Below, in pieces: positions 52,968 through 63,697 of a stretch of DNA of 64,000 nt. The stretch is taken from the NCBI GenBank assembly GCA_036250225.1, contig JAPZLL010000011.1, positions 930,001-994,000 on the forward strand, given 5' to 3'. Source of the DNA: Cercophora sp. LCS_1. Taxonomy: Eukaryota > Ascomycota > Sordariomycetes > Sordariales > Lasiosphaeriaceae. The notes beneath the pieces were generated by a model. That model was not told the origin of the DNA. It saw nothing but the letters and a program-made list of their open reading frames with translations, and did no database searches. A program made the position numbers and the translations under genes. Every line of letters starts with the position of its first letter. Within the stretch, counting starts at the first letter, position 1.

Positions 52968-52987
52968 CGGCGAGAGACCTTTCGCCG
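52968..52987. promoter_or_regulatory. CGG-N14-CCG palindrome, site 3
   Basis: CGGCGA...TCGCCG with the same N14 spacing, 206 bp upstream of the MFS start codon. It is the transporter-proximal member of the set. Confidence 0.6.
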
Positions 52988-53192
52988 GACGATGCGCACC
53001 ATGGCCGCGCCCTACAAACACCCGACGTCGGAACGCCAGCGAACCCTGCAGAGTACATGTACATCGTGAAGAGTCATACAGGCCAATGGGCTTATAAGGA
53101 CACAATCGCAACATCTGCCGTCCTGATTTTGCCATCCCTCCTCACAGCTATTCGATCCAGGGTCCCATCCATCAAGGCATATCCACACCACC

Positions 53193-54611
53193 ATGTCCGC
53201 CGCCACTCTTGTTGGCTCGTCGGGCGAGCCAGAGAAGCCATCCCAGCCATCAGGAAAGTTCCCTCAGACAGCAGAAACAACCACCGGAATCCCACCGCCA
53301 CCACCGCAAGATGTCCCCCTCTGGAAGCGCCTCCTCAACCCAACCCCCTCCCCCGCCTTCACAACAACCCTCATAACCCTCTGCGCCTTCTCGGCTGCCA
53401 TAACCGCCGCCAACCTCTACTACACCTACCCCATCCTCAACCTCGCCGCTGCCTCCTTCGGCGTCACCTACCAACGCGCCTCCCTCATCCCTCAACTCCT
53501 CCAAGCAGGCTACGGCATCGGCATCCTCCTCCTCTGTCCCCTCGGTGACGTCGTCCGCCTGCGGCCCCTGATGCTCACCCTCACCCTCATCACAACTCTC
53601 ACCTGGCTCGGCCTTTGCCTCACGCCCGACTTCAACACCTTTGTCGCCCTCTCCTTCCTAACCGGCATCGCGACCGTCGGGCCACAGATCCTCCTCCCGC
53701 TCATCGGCACGCTGGCGCCACCCGAACGTAAGGCCACCGCCGTATCGATCGTCCTAGCAGGCATGCTCATGGGCCTGGCCGTCCCGCGCGTCGTGGCGGG
53801 CGTGGCGACGCAGTATACACCCTGGGGAAACATTTACTGGTTCGCCTTGGGACTGCAAACCTTTCTCCTGGGTGCGATGTGGTTTTTGTTCCCGGATTTC
53901 CCGCGCCAACCTGGCGCCCGGAAGGAGTTTGGAACGAGATATGTCGGCATCCTACGGGATATCATCAGGATGGCGGTGACGGAACCGGTGCTGGCGTATG
54001 GGTGCGTCGCGGCATTCCTGATTAACGCCATCCAGGCGAGTTTCTGGACGACGCTCACGGCGCATCTGACGGGGCCGCCGAGGGGGTTTGAACCGTTGCA
54101 AGTGGGCCTGTTTTCGATCATTGCGGTGGGGACGACGTTGATGATTCCGCTGTATAGCTGGCTTGTTGTGGAGCGGTTCGAGACTTGGTTTGCCTCGGTT
54201 TTGGGTATGGTGGTGGGATGCGTGTTCATTGTTGTTGATGCGTTTGCCGGAGACAAGATGGGGTCGGTGGCTGGGCCGTTGTTGCAGGCTGTTGCGGTGG
54301 ATTTTGGGTTGCAGTGTGGGAGTGTGGCGTACCGAGCGGCCGTGTATAGGAAGATGAGTGCCAATCGGGCCAATGTTGCGTTTACGGGGAGTGCGTTTAT
54401 CGGGCAGCTGGTTGGGACGAGTGTTGGGAATGCTGTTTATGCGTGGGGTGGGTGGATGAGGTTGGGGATGGTGCATTTAGTTGTTGCGGTTGTGAGTTTG
54501 GGTGTGGTGTTTCTTAGGGGGCCGAGGGAGACGAGGTGGGTCGGGTGGAGGGGTGGTGCTGTGGTGAGGTTGGAGGTTGAAAGCGAGGACGAAAAAACGG
54601 GTGATGCGTGA
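53193..54611 (+). CDS. MFS transporter, 472 aa
   Basis: Intronless. A 50-residue Pro-rich cytosolic N-terminus precedes about 12 hydrophobic helices (for example ALITLCAF-type TM1 at about 58-78, and MLTLTLITTLTWLGLCL). The loop 2-3 signature reads CPLGDVVRLRPLM, the MFS motif A in GDxxRRRP form. Other helices include GLFSIIAVGTTLMIPLYSW and the GSAFIGQLVGTSVGNAVYAWGG segment. The pattern is of a DHA1-like small-molecule transporter, but the substrate cannot be deduced. Head-to-head position with a zinc-cluster regulator and shared palindromes suggest substrate-responsive induction. Confidence 0.92.
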   Translation: MSAATLVGSSGEPEKPSQPSGKFPQTAETTTGIPPPPPQDVPLWKRLLNPTPSPAFTTTLITLCAFSAAITAANLYYTYPILNLAAASFGVTYQRASLIPQLLQAGYGIGILLLCPLGDVVRLRPLMLTLTLITTLTWLGLCLTPDFNTFVALSFLTGIATVGPQILLPLIGTLAPPERKATAVSIVLAGMLMGLAVPRVVAGVATQYTPWGNIYWFALGLQTFLLGAMWFLFPDFPRQPGARKEFGTRYVGILRDIIRMAVTEPVLAYGCVAAFLINAIQASFWTTLTAHLTGPPRGFEPLQVGLFSIIAVGTTLMIPLYSWLVVERFETWFASVLGMVVGCVFIVVDAFAGDKMGSVAGPLLQAVAVDFGLQCGSVAYRAAVYRKMSANRANVAFTGSAFIGQLVGTSVGNAVYAWGGWMRLGMVHLVVAVVSLGVVFLRGPRETRWVGWRGGAVVRLEVESEDEKTGDA

Positions 54612-54860
54612 GGACGAGGGTCTAGGATGGTTAGATCCAAAAGCGATAGATATCCTCTGATTTTTTGTTAAATTTTCCAAGTGTCTACCAATAACGATCT
54701 TGACGTCTAGTCCAAGCCCAACTCCGCTACAGCTCACCACACACTGGACCGCGTTAAGTAATAGTCATCAAATTGATCAGGGCAAGGCGTTCAAAAGGCA
54801 ATATCCTCGGTTCCCGTCGCAGTTAGCACATTCGGTAGTGTGACGCCCAAATCGAGCCGA

Positions 54861-57800
54861 TCACCTCAAGCCAACAGTAACGAATCTATCATACTTAGCA
54901 GGGTCTAATCCAAGATCCCAGGCATCGTCTCGGATCCTGGCTCGCAATCTCTCAGCGACCGTGCGGCAAGCCTCAACATTTGATCGCTCGTCGAGATGCT
55001 GATACGAGATAGCAAGGGCGAGGAGGGTGCGGCATACGGCACCAGGGTGAGACTCGCCAGTTGACAGGATTTCGTGAGCCTCAGTGAGGTGGTCGCTGCG
55101 TTCACACGAATATTAGCGACTGGGTGGCAAGCATAGCACCATGATTGGCACTGGGACAAACAAAACTCACATTGATTCCCGGTAGTTGCCAGTCTTCTGG
55201 AGGAGAATGCCTAGCTTGTAGTGTGTAAAGGCGGTGTGGTGATGGTGTGGCATCAGCTGTTTTCGAAGTTGCAAGCAGCGCTTAAGATGGGTCTCTGCGG
55301 CGGCGAGGTCACCTCTCTTGCTCTCAATCGATGAAAGGTAGAAGAGGCATCTGTGACTGAGTAAGTGTCGCTCAAGCGCTAGTTTTCCAGCACGGGAGAC
55401 CTACACGGCCATTTGTGCCGAGTCCTCCCCTCTCAGCCGTCTGGCGGATTCCATGGCGCGAGCAATGTGCGAGACCGCATCCTCGAGCCGGTTCAACATC
55501 GACAAGCAAAGGGCAGCGTTGCTCAGGTATATGTCCTCATTCATTCCAGTATCTTTCCTCTTCAACAGTTCCAAGAGGATATAGAGCGCTTCCTCGGTGC
55601 GGTTCACCCCCATAAGCGACACAGCGAGGTTTCCCCTGGCAGCCGCGATCCAGCGCTCTTCTTCCACCACTGGAATTCCACCGCCTTCTGAGCCGTTAAA
55701 CGCTTTGCCGGCAACACGTATATCCAAGACCTGCTGAGCGAGGCCCAAGCCGTGGTCTGAATCTGGCCTCTCACGCGCAATTGTGGCTTGCACATTGATA
55801 AGGTGGCTGGCCATGTCCTTGGTGAACCACACGGAATACCCTGGGTGGTTGTTCCCGTGAAGGTTTGTCGAAGCGAGTGCCGCGTCACAGACAGACATGC
55901 CGTCGGCGATCATGTCGAGTGCGACGTTGTACTGGCCCTTTTCGTACAGATACCACGCGCACCGGCAGATGACTTCGCAAAGCAGCAGAGGGACGCCGTA
56001 GGTGCAGATGGCGTCTTGGTAGAGTTTATACGAGGCCAGCAACGCCTGGACTTGGCTGGCCAACTCCCCGCAGCGGTCCCACTGGCCGTGCAGCGGACGT
56101 CCGTCAGCTTGTCGGGGGAAGGACGCATTGAGAAAAAAGACGAGCTTGTGAAAGAGTACAGAGAGTTTGTGGGCTGTCATAGATCGAGCCACGACAATCT
56201 GGACAAGACGGTGGCACCTAATGAGCTTTCCCTCGTTGCCTACTCTTGCCAAGGCAGAACCAAAGAGAGAGCCCCTGGATTGGTCGAAGCTGCGCAAAGT
56301 AACGGTTAGCAGAGATCTGAGTTTCAGTTCCGATAAGCAAGTGGCCGAGCAGCTCAAATGGACAAGGGTTATGTTTTACTTCATATGGTTGTTGAAGGGT
56401 GTGTGAAGGACGTCGTCCAAGCGCGGGAATTCGTCTGGGAGATCAGGGCCTTCGAGAAGCCTGGGCATCATGGCAAATGGCTGTCAGAACCGAGAACTTG
56501 ACATAAGGTCTCAGGGGTACTCGGGATAAGTCTTGTGGCATTTTAACTGACATTTCTGACCGGGTGTTTGCCGTGAATAGAGACAACGGGGCCCCATCGC
56601 TGTCGAGGAGAGCGAGCATCTGGATGAGAAGCCTGGCATTTTCGTCGAGGCCGGCACGTGGAGTATTTATTTCGTTGTCGTTTGGCTTGTTGTCATCTAG
56701 GTACATAGCCCACAGATTGGCGATAGATGACTCGGAACTGTGGAACAGGATGTCGCGTTCGGGCGTCGGATACTGTTGCAAGAACCGCTGCAAGGTCATG
56801 CCACACCTCCAGATGTAGTTGCCAATCAAGTCAAGCGCGAGCGGATGGTTCCCCACTGACTTGGCAATGAGAAGTGCAGCGTCTTCTTCTCTTGGTGAGA
56901 CTGGAGAAGCAATGTTTGCCGCGCTGAGCAAGAATTGGGACGCCGAGTTCGCGTCAAAAACCTCAACATCGACCGAGCAAGGTGTTCCGTTTTGGCGCGA
57001 AGACAGCCGGTTTGCCGTCTCGGGGCTTCGGCAGGTGACGAGAACAGCGCCGCTACACGTTTGAGGCTGGTAAGCTTCGATGACGGCCTCGTCCTCAACA
57101 TTGTCAAAAATGAGAAGCCACTTCACGACAGGGTTGTCTTTGGTAGTACCGGTGGCGGCAATGCCCCTGGTGCCTCTGCTCATTTGAGCAAACCACTCCT
57201 TCATGAGGTCTTTGACTCGGCCCGGGTGCTGCACCGAGTCTTCCGTTATGAGGCCAAGCTTTCGAGCGATGTCTTTGAAAGACTCCTCGACCCTGAGTTG
57301 TGTCTCTGCCGCAATCCACAGAATAGCGTCAAAGTCCTCGAAATGACGGTAGCTGAATTCGAGAGCGAGTTGCGTCTTGCCCGATCCGGCCAGTCCGTGG
57401 CACGCTGAGCGCACTAATGCAGAGGGAGAAGCGCGGGCCTCAGGCGCGAGGAACCGCCACAACCTCTCAAGCTCTTCTTCCCGACCGAAGAACTTCGGGT
57501 TCTGCCCCAAGGGGATAGAGCGGAAGGGCAGCCTGCCGAGCAACATGGCGCGATCTTGTCTCGGGCTCTGGCGACGCGGTTTAATCTGTTGGACAATCTC
57601 GCTATGGTGGTAGTTAAGGCGTTCAACGAGTGTCTGGTGGCTATTGTGATGGGCTAAAAGGATGGCGTTCTGATCAACGTCCCGCTTTAGATTCTCAATT
57701 CGCTTGAGACGCGGGGCTGTCTTGCTTCTCAACGGCCGAAACGCAGCGATGAGCAAGTTCCCTGTGTGAGAGAGGAAAGTGCTGTCAACCACTAAAATCT

Positions 57801-58513
57801 CATTGGACTGGTTTGAGGAAGGTACGCACAAAGTGGCTGCCGCGTGAAGAAAGCAATTGCGTCTTGGCAGATGCCAATGAATTCGAGGGAAATCTCGACC
57901 AGACCCGTGGAGAGACTTGCGTGCAGATCGATGTAATGCTCTCCGGTGAACAAGCTGCTGTAAAACTGAAACTGCGGAATCGCACGACAAGCAGCGTCGA
58001 GGGCGCTTACAACCTGCTCAAGTCCACTGAAGTATCTAGTGGAAATCTGCGTGAGAATAATCGGGTCAGCAGGCACAAAATGAACTTTGCACCAGGAGGA
58101 GAAATAGGGCCAGGTGTCCAAATGAAGGATCAAATTGTCATGTCAAGGTGGGGAGTGGACTGACAGCTCACCTCAAGCACAAACGACAAGGAGCCCCACA
58201 GCACCACGAATTCGGGTGGGCTGGCCTGTAGGAAGCTGTGGACGCAGTGATCGAAGCCCCTCAGCCACTCGAGGACCGGCTGAAGCTTGCCGAAACACCG
58301 AGACATGAATCTGCCTGCATAGCGCTTCCGCAAAACCTCAACCTGCCCAATCAATTCCTGGAGATTCTTAACAGTGTTAATTTGCTGCCATTGCTCGTCC
58401 GTCAGGGTAGCCTGGAAGCGGGTCAGTGTGCCCTGCCAAAGTTCCTTCCACCGGAGGTCTTGGTGCACCCCTGCGGTGTCGGAGAGGGCAAGCCCCTGCA
58501 TTGTTGAACCCAT
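54861..58513 (-). CDS. NLR-type STAND receptor: N-terminal DUF7708-like domain, NB-ARC, TPR; 7 exons, 1058 aa
   Basis: Exons 58513-58172, 58046-57830, 57761-56552, 56460-56380, 56316-55405, 55350-55171 and 55095-54861; the sum is 3177 bp with consistent phases. Residues of about 20-185 match a fungal N-terminal domain of DUF7708 type (WKELWQGTLTRFQ, LQPVLEWLRGFDHCVHSF, FVVLWGSLSFVLE). The NB-ARC has P-loop GLAGSGKT (309-316), Walker B LLIFDNV (402-408), GAVLVTCRS and GNHPLAL (490-496), with an HRLVQ helix after the winged-helix region. The C-terminal 400 residues contain TPR units (WYLYEKGQYNVALDMI, NLAVSLMGVNRTEEAL, YLSSIESKRGDLAAAETHL, HYKLGILLQKTGNYRESI). The exon 3 donor is uncertain between two GTCAG sites 9 bp apart. 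Such proteins sense a ligand through TPRs and signal, often to cell death; partners unknown. Confidence 0.88.
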
Positions 58514-60495
58514 TGATGAGCATGCGCAGGTACCTCGGGCAACTGAAATCGGGGATTCAGTTACGAGCACAGTGACTGTTCTATGAGAGGGGAACGAGAG
58601 GAACAGAACGCAAGCCTCAACAACGAATCAACGCCATATGGCAGAATGGAACTACAATGATCTGATGACAGTGCAAGCGTGGGACATCGAGGCGCCCCTT
58701 ACTTGGGTTATATCCCATAGACTTATATTGCTCTGGTTTTGTCGACATCAGGCCCTATGTTCATCGAAACAACCAAGTAAAGCCAGGTAGAACTAACACA
58801 AGAGTCGACGATAGTAGATGCTACAAGGACAGTACAGTGTGAAATCCCAGACTCTGGGGAAAGAAGAAGTAGCTGACGGGAACAGTGACCGACATCCTGC
58901 GCCTTGCGACAGGGGGTGTTGTTGCGCGGAACGCTTCGCTGGCATCTCGGAACAGTAATTCGTGGGCATCCGCTCGCCAATAGCCGCCACCCCGCCCCAG
59001 ACAGACGGTAGATTACACCGTCTTTGCGATTCTGGCTATGCAACCTCTCACTTTTTCGTGCCGCCGCTTGTTCCGCTCCCACTCCCACCGCCACCGTTGC
59101 CGGGTCCACCGTCAGGGTCCTTGTCCCCACCACCTGTGCTGCTTTCCACCATAACGTCCTTTGACATCCTCGAAGTTGGATATCAGTCTGTTTTCACGGG
59201 TTGGAAGACTTTCTCGGTTTTTAGTTGAAACCCACTTAATTCGCGTCGTTCAGCTGTATTTACCTGTTAGATGTCCCGTTGTGTGACTGAGGTTGTCACG
59301 TTGCCCTGAATTGCGGTACGTTGTGGGAGACACTGCGAAGTATATGTTTTCTGCTCGGGGGCGCTTCGGAAATGAGGCGAGCTTGTGAAAGATGGTCGTC
59401 ATCTTCAACTCTGGCAGGCAAGACGGCCATAAATACTTATCTCAACGGGGCCTGATCACAGTCGTCGTGTTCCAGTCTCTTTTCTTTTTCCCCATGTCAC
59501 TCTTGTGTTTAGATGATACCAATCGAGGCACTCAAGGCACCCAAGGCAGGCAGATTTGAGTTTTGCGGAACGTGATTTTCGACTGGGTCGGTTGGTGAGG
59601 CTGGGAACTTGCCCCGCGCCCCCAACCCAACCCCCTGCGCTGCAACTTATGACGCATTTGCTTTCCGCACTTGCATGTGGACATGGTGAGCTTGTCGCGC
59701 GCGCCATGTCAAGTGTTTTCGATTCGTTCGTCTGGACGAAGTTGAAATAGAGCCAATGATTGCTGAGCACGCGGGAAACCTTGATGCTGGGCACGGCAAG
59801 CGAGACAGGGGTTTACTGCATATGCATTTGTGATGACAGCTGTCTCGCTGACCCCTTTCCCAGGCCTCCACTCGGGTGCACGTTCCGGGTATTGGTTGGG
59901 CTCCAGTTCTTTGGGCGGCTGTCAGCCATCGATAAGGGCCTTGGGGGCGCAAAATTTGCAGATCCAGTTGCAGGTCATGCACAGCAATTCCTGCAACAAA
60001 AAAAAAACAAGGGGAACAACGCCGTTCCGGCAAGAATGAAGGCCAGCCCATCGCGCCGTGTCTGGGCACCGTCGGGGGTGGGGTTGGGAAAGTGAGGGCG
60101 CGTGCTCGGTGAGCCATGGCTCCGCACAGGATCTGCGCCTCATCAGGCAGGCTCTACCCAGGTGCAGGTGGCTGCAGATTTCCAGTTCGGTTATAGAAAA
60201 CTGAGTGGCACAACTTCCAATGGGAGGAAGGCAAGACCCAGCACGGACCGGCAACGGCGACTCGAGGACTCACCGCTGATGGTCGGGCTCGATCGTCACA
60301 CCCATTTTCCCACCGAAACCCAGCAGTGTAACGTGTTCAAGGTTGCAGCGCATAAAGATGCAAAAGTAAAAGGACGTGAACAACCAAAGACGTGCGTCAG
60401 CAAATTCTTTTCAGGGCGCGCAGTTATGCTTGCTGCATTGCACCGCCTCCCTCCTTCGTCCTTCCTCGCTCCTCACCTGCCAGGGTCCTCCCGTC
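58514..60495. other. 2-kb intergenic region upstream of the NLR gene
   Basis: No firmly supported gene apart from a tiny Gly-rich frame at 59048-59167. An A9-type run lies at about 60000. Other frames lack features. Confidence 0.45.
59048..59167 (-). CDS. possible 39-aa glycine-rich small protein
   Basis: An ATG frame reads MSKDVMVESSTGGGDKDPDG and continues with Gly/Ser repeats to TKK and TGA. The composition is biased and could be chance, but the frame has a clean ATG and stop and lies 535 bases upstream of the NLR start on the same strand. No amyloid-type motif (such as a HET-s repeat) is evident. Confidence 0.25.
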   Translation of the reverse strand: MSKDVMVESSTGGGDKDPDGGPGNGGGGSGSGTSGGTKK

Positions 60496-62229
60496 TCACA
60501 TTTTGCGGAAGAGAAAGGCGTCGGCACCCTTCTCCCACACCAAAGTCAGTCCATCCACCGCACCTGAGCCGGCCTGACGCTTGAAGTTCAGGATGCCAAC
60601 CATGTAGTAGTCCCAGTCAAGCCAACCTCCTCTCAGCCAGTCGTCTCGAGTCTTGGGCCAATAGCTGTACTGGTCGACGTTGTGGTGCTCCAGCGGCCAG
60701 ACACAATCCTCCCGACGGTTTAAACAAAGCTGCAGTTGCCCATCTTTGTCGCGCTTCCGCACCAGAAGATCAATCCCCAAACCGCGATAGCGCCCAACAT
60801 AGTCTGCATGGTCGGACTCTGGACTGGAAATGTCCCGGTGGTGATCCAAGTCACGCATAACCTGCGCAAACTGCGCCTTGCGCAGTTCCCTTTCCCTACG
60901 GGCGACAGGAAGGAAGTCGACCGGCGGCTTGAGGTCGAACAGCGCTTGAATGAGCACTGAGGCGGCCAAGTCGGACGCATCTGCGCAATTCAAGCTGTTG
61001 GAAAAGACGACAACCGCGCTTCGGGTCTCAGGGAAGAGCGTGATGGAGCCAGTACCGCAGAAACCGATGCCGACCGACTTGTACAAAAGTCTCGTTCCCG
61101 AGTCTCGACCAAGGATACAACTGTCGCGTAGCTCCTTATTTTGTGGGGTAGCATTCTTTTCCAACACCGAGTTCCATGAGCCCCACGATACCATACAGGT
61201 TGGCATGGTGGCTCTCAGCCAACCAAGGTGGTAGGCGGACGGGTTTTGGAAGGGGTCATTATGCGGCCGGCCCCAGTAATGACCATTGAGGATCGCCCCC
61301 ATTTGCTTCAAGGGGTTGTTGGATGCGCCCGAGTCGCCCAAAATGCCGAAATCCTTCAAGTCCACGTCGTCAAGCCAGGCCTCCATCACGGCCGCGCCGA
61401 AAATCATCATGTCCTTCACCGAGCTGCGGATTCCAACCATGCCCAACACGGGGCTGTTGTCCTCGGACGTCCATTCGTGATCCAGGAAGCTCCACGTCCC
61501 GTCATCCAGCTGCGCAAAGGCATGGGCCACGTTGGAGCTGTTCTCAGCGACACGCACCTTGAACACAGCCGTGTTGCGCATGCCAAGCGGGTCGAGCACT
61601 CGCTTCTGCAGAAATTCGGCAAACGAGATGCCCGACAAGCGCTCGATTACAATCGTCATGAGGCCGTATGCTATATTGGAGTAGTGGAAGCCGCGGTTGA
61701 AGCAGGGCTGGCCCCCAACTATCCACGTGTCACGTATCAACGTCAGTGACAACACTGCCGGGAGCGGGACACAGCCCGTGGGTGAACACCTACCCTCGGT
61801 CGGCGCGTCATTGACCAACTCAATAAAGTCTCGCTGCGGCACAAGCACTTTACCCCCTTGGGCAAGAATGGTACTGACGGGATTCGACAGCCCTCCAGAG
61901 TGGCGCAGAAAGTCGTTAAAGGTCGCCTCGGTCGTTACTCGTTGGTCGCCATTCGGTTTGAAGTCGTGGAGGTGGCTGCCTACAGTGTTTGACCAGTCCA
62001 TCTTCCCCTCGTCCACCAGAATGCCGATACAAGCCGACACAAAGACTTTGGAGATGGAGCAGAGTGTGTACAGCGTCTCGTTGTTAGGCGGATTCTCGGC
62101 CTCTAGTCGCGGGTCAAGGGCGCCGATACCATTGGTCCAAAGAACGCTACCCTGGTGCAGGACGCCCAATGACATGGATGGCACCTGGCAGATTTTCCGG
62201 ATCTCTTCAATGCCATTCAGTGCTTCCAT
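60496..62229 (-). CDS. beta-lactamase-family (class C / penicillin-binding-like) serine hydrolase, 2 exons, 552 aa
   Basis: Exons 62229-61794 and 61718-60496. The 75-bp intron (GTAGGT donor, CACTGAC branch, ATAG acceptor) joins APTE to VGGQPCF. The nucleophile motif is S58-I-S-K61 (SxxK), the second motif is HYSN (YxN) in GFHYSNIAYGLMTIVIERLSG, and LLYKSVGIGFCGTGSITLFP marks the third-motif region. The length suits the fungal beta-lactamase/transpeptidase-like family with an extra C-terminal domain. There is no signal peptide, so the protein is probably intracellular. The substrate is unknown; relatives are esterases or act in secondary metabolism. The ATG at 62229 is used because the open extension to 62274 lacks an ATG. 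An upstream short exon cannot be excluded. Confidence 0.85.
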   Translation of the reverse strand: MEALNGIEEIRKICQVPSMSLGVLHQGSVLWTNGIGALDPRLEAENPPNNETLYTLCSISKVFVSACIGILVDEGKMDWSNTVGSHLHDFKPNGDQRVTTEATFNDFLRHSGGLSNPVSTILAQGGKVLVPQRDFIELVNDAPTEGRCSPTGCVPLPAVLSLTLIRDTWIVGGQPCFNRGFHYSNIAYGLMTIVIERLSGISFAEFLQKRVLDPLGMRNTAVFKVRVAENSSNVAHAFAQLDDGTWSFLDHEWTSEDNSPVLGMVGIRSSVKDMMIFGAAVMEAWLDDVDLKDFGILGDSGASNNPLKQMGAILNGHYWGRPHNDPFQNPSAYHLGWLRATMPTCMVSWGSWNSVLEKNATPQNKELRDSCILGRDSGTRLLYKSVGIGFCGTGSITLFPETRSAVVVFSNSLNCADASDLAASVLIQALFDLKPPVDFLPVARRERELRKAQFAQVMRDLDHHRDISSPESDHADYVGRYRGLGIDLLVRKRDKDGQLQLCLNRREDCVWPLEHHNVDQYSYWPKTRDDWLRGGWLDWDYYMVGILNFKRQAGSGAVDGLTLVWEKGADAFLFRKM

Positions 62230-63624
62230 AATTCTCGGGGTGGCCGGGTCCTTCGAAAATTCGTCAGCCTGCACGCTGGCAGATGGCGTGGCAACCTACA
62301 GATACGTTGGAGGTCTTTGGCTGTTCTCCTTTCCCTCCGAAAACAGGCCGTCGCCAGCTGCTGTTGCCTTGTCCCATTGCTGTGTCGCCACAGGTCCTCC
62401 TAGTAATATGTGTCGGATGTGCGTGCGGGATACTTGCAGATATCGGATCAATGACAGGCAACGGCCACACTCATTGAACTGGGGCCATTCTGACGTGGGT
62501 CATTTAAGGAAGGACAGCACGAACCCCGACCGCGCATTCATCGGGCCCTTCCTGCAAGGCTCGCGGCTAAAGCGGTAATTCCGCAGGTGAACCGGTCAAA
62601 TGCCGTCAGCACTTTCTCATCGCTGACGAAGAGTGCATACTAAGGCGAAACGCATTAGCACCAGGCTAGCAATGTGCTGGATACCTCATTGACTTCATCT
62701 TGGGGTCCAGAACCTCACAGGTCGTTGTGAGGTTTGGAATTGGCGCGCGCCCTGTCTGCCCCCACTCTCTCTATCACATGCTGCCTCGTGCGATTACGAA
62801 AAGCTCATCGCGAATCACCCAACACATTCCCGTGACGTCATTTGTTTGCACCAATGCGAGTACTCTATCCGCAAGCAGATATTCCTGATCTTATTCCAGT
62901 CATTACACACACACTAAGGATTGCATCTTGCCAGCGGTGAGAACTTATCGGTGTGTCCAGTCGGTAGTCATAGCGTGTTGTACTGCATGCGCTATGGTAT
63001 CACTGTTTCCAAACCTGGAAGATTCGCGCAGGTACCTGGCGGCTAGATGCACAGAGCCGCAATCCTAGCCATTGCTGATCGAGGTACCTGCAGGAAGCAG
63101 GGGAACTCATACCATTGCCATTGCAGCCTGAGCGAATCGCCTCCAGTTTTTACCAGACATTGCCCCTTCCACAGTTGCGTATCCTCGTTATCATTCTGAT
63201 CCTGACAGCTGGATATTGAGAGAGCTCATGGTGTTACGGCCTGCCACATTGTGCACGCTGTACGCAAGGTGACGTCACTTGGGGCTTGTTTGTTACTTGG
63301 TACGATATCCAGGGGTTCACGCAGTGCCCGCTACGGCCATAAGCTCGCAGAGGGCAGAGGCCGCAAGAGCAGGATGGGAGAGAATGGGATGGGCAGTAAA
63401 ATTTGGTTCCACTCGCCATTTGTTCGCACTGGTCTGAATGAAAACGAGCATGTGGCAGAACGAACCGTTCTTCCATCTACCTTGAGAACTATCTACTTGT
63501 CGAAATGAGTGGCTGCTATGCTACTGACAAGCGCCCCCCCCCCTCTTGATCATCCTCGTCCAACCGGCAGCCTGCCATTCCATGCTAAACCCTCACATCG
63601 GTTGCTCATCCAAATGTGATTCCC
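62230..63624. other. intergenic, nothing recognised
   Basis: About 1.4 kb with no gene. A C10 run lies at about 63533. Frames at 63234-63508 on both strands have no features. Confidence 0.4.
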
Positions 63625-63697
63625 TTAGAAGAGCTTGTAAGCGAGGTACAAGTAGTCACCCTTGCGGCCCTGATTGATGTCGCGGCGACAAAGCTTC
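63625..63697 (-). CDS. terminal exon of an unresolved gene
   Basis: After a TCATTCAG acceptor the minus strand reads KLCRRDINQGRKGDYLYLAY then KLF and TAA. The R-DINQG-GDYLYLAY pattern resembles the repeating DxNxGAGGxYIYLxY motif of MABP/VPS62-like proteins. The upstream exon, perhaps ending near 63770 at a GTATGA donor, could not be joined in phase. Confidence 0.4.

Noticed and set aside
61794..62274. 592-aa reading of the beta-lactamase gene beginning at 62274 and including the intron
   Set aside because: It starts at a GTG codon and contains a segment with complete splice signals at 61719-61793; the spliced form starting at ATG 62229 fits the family better.
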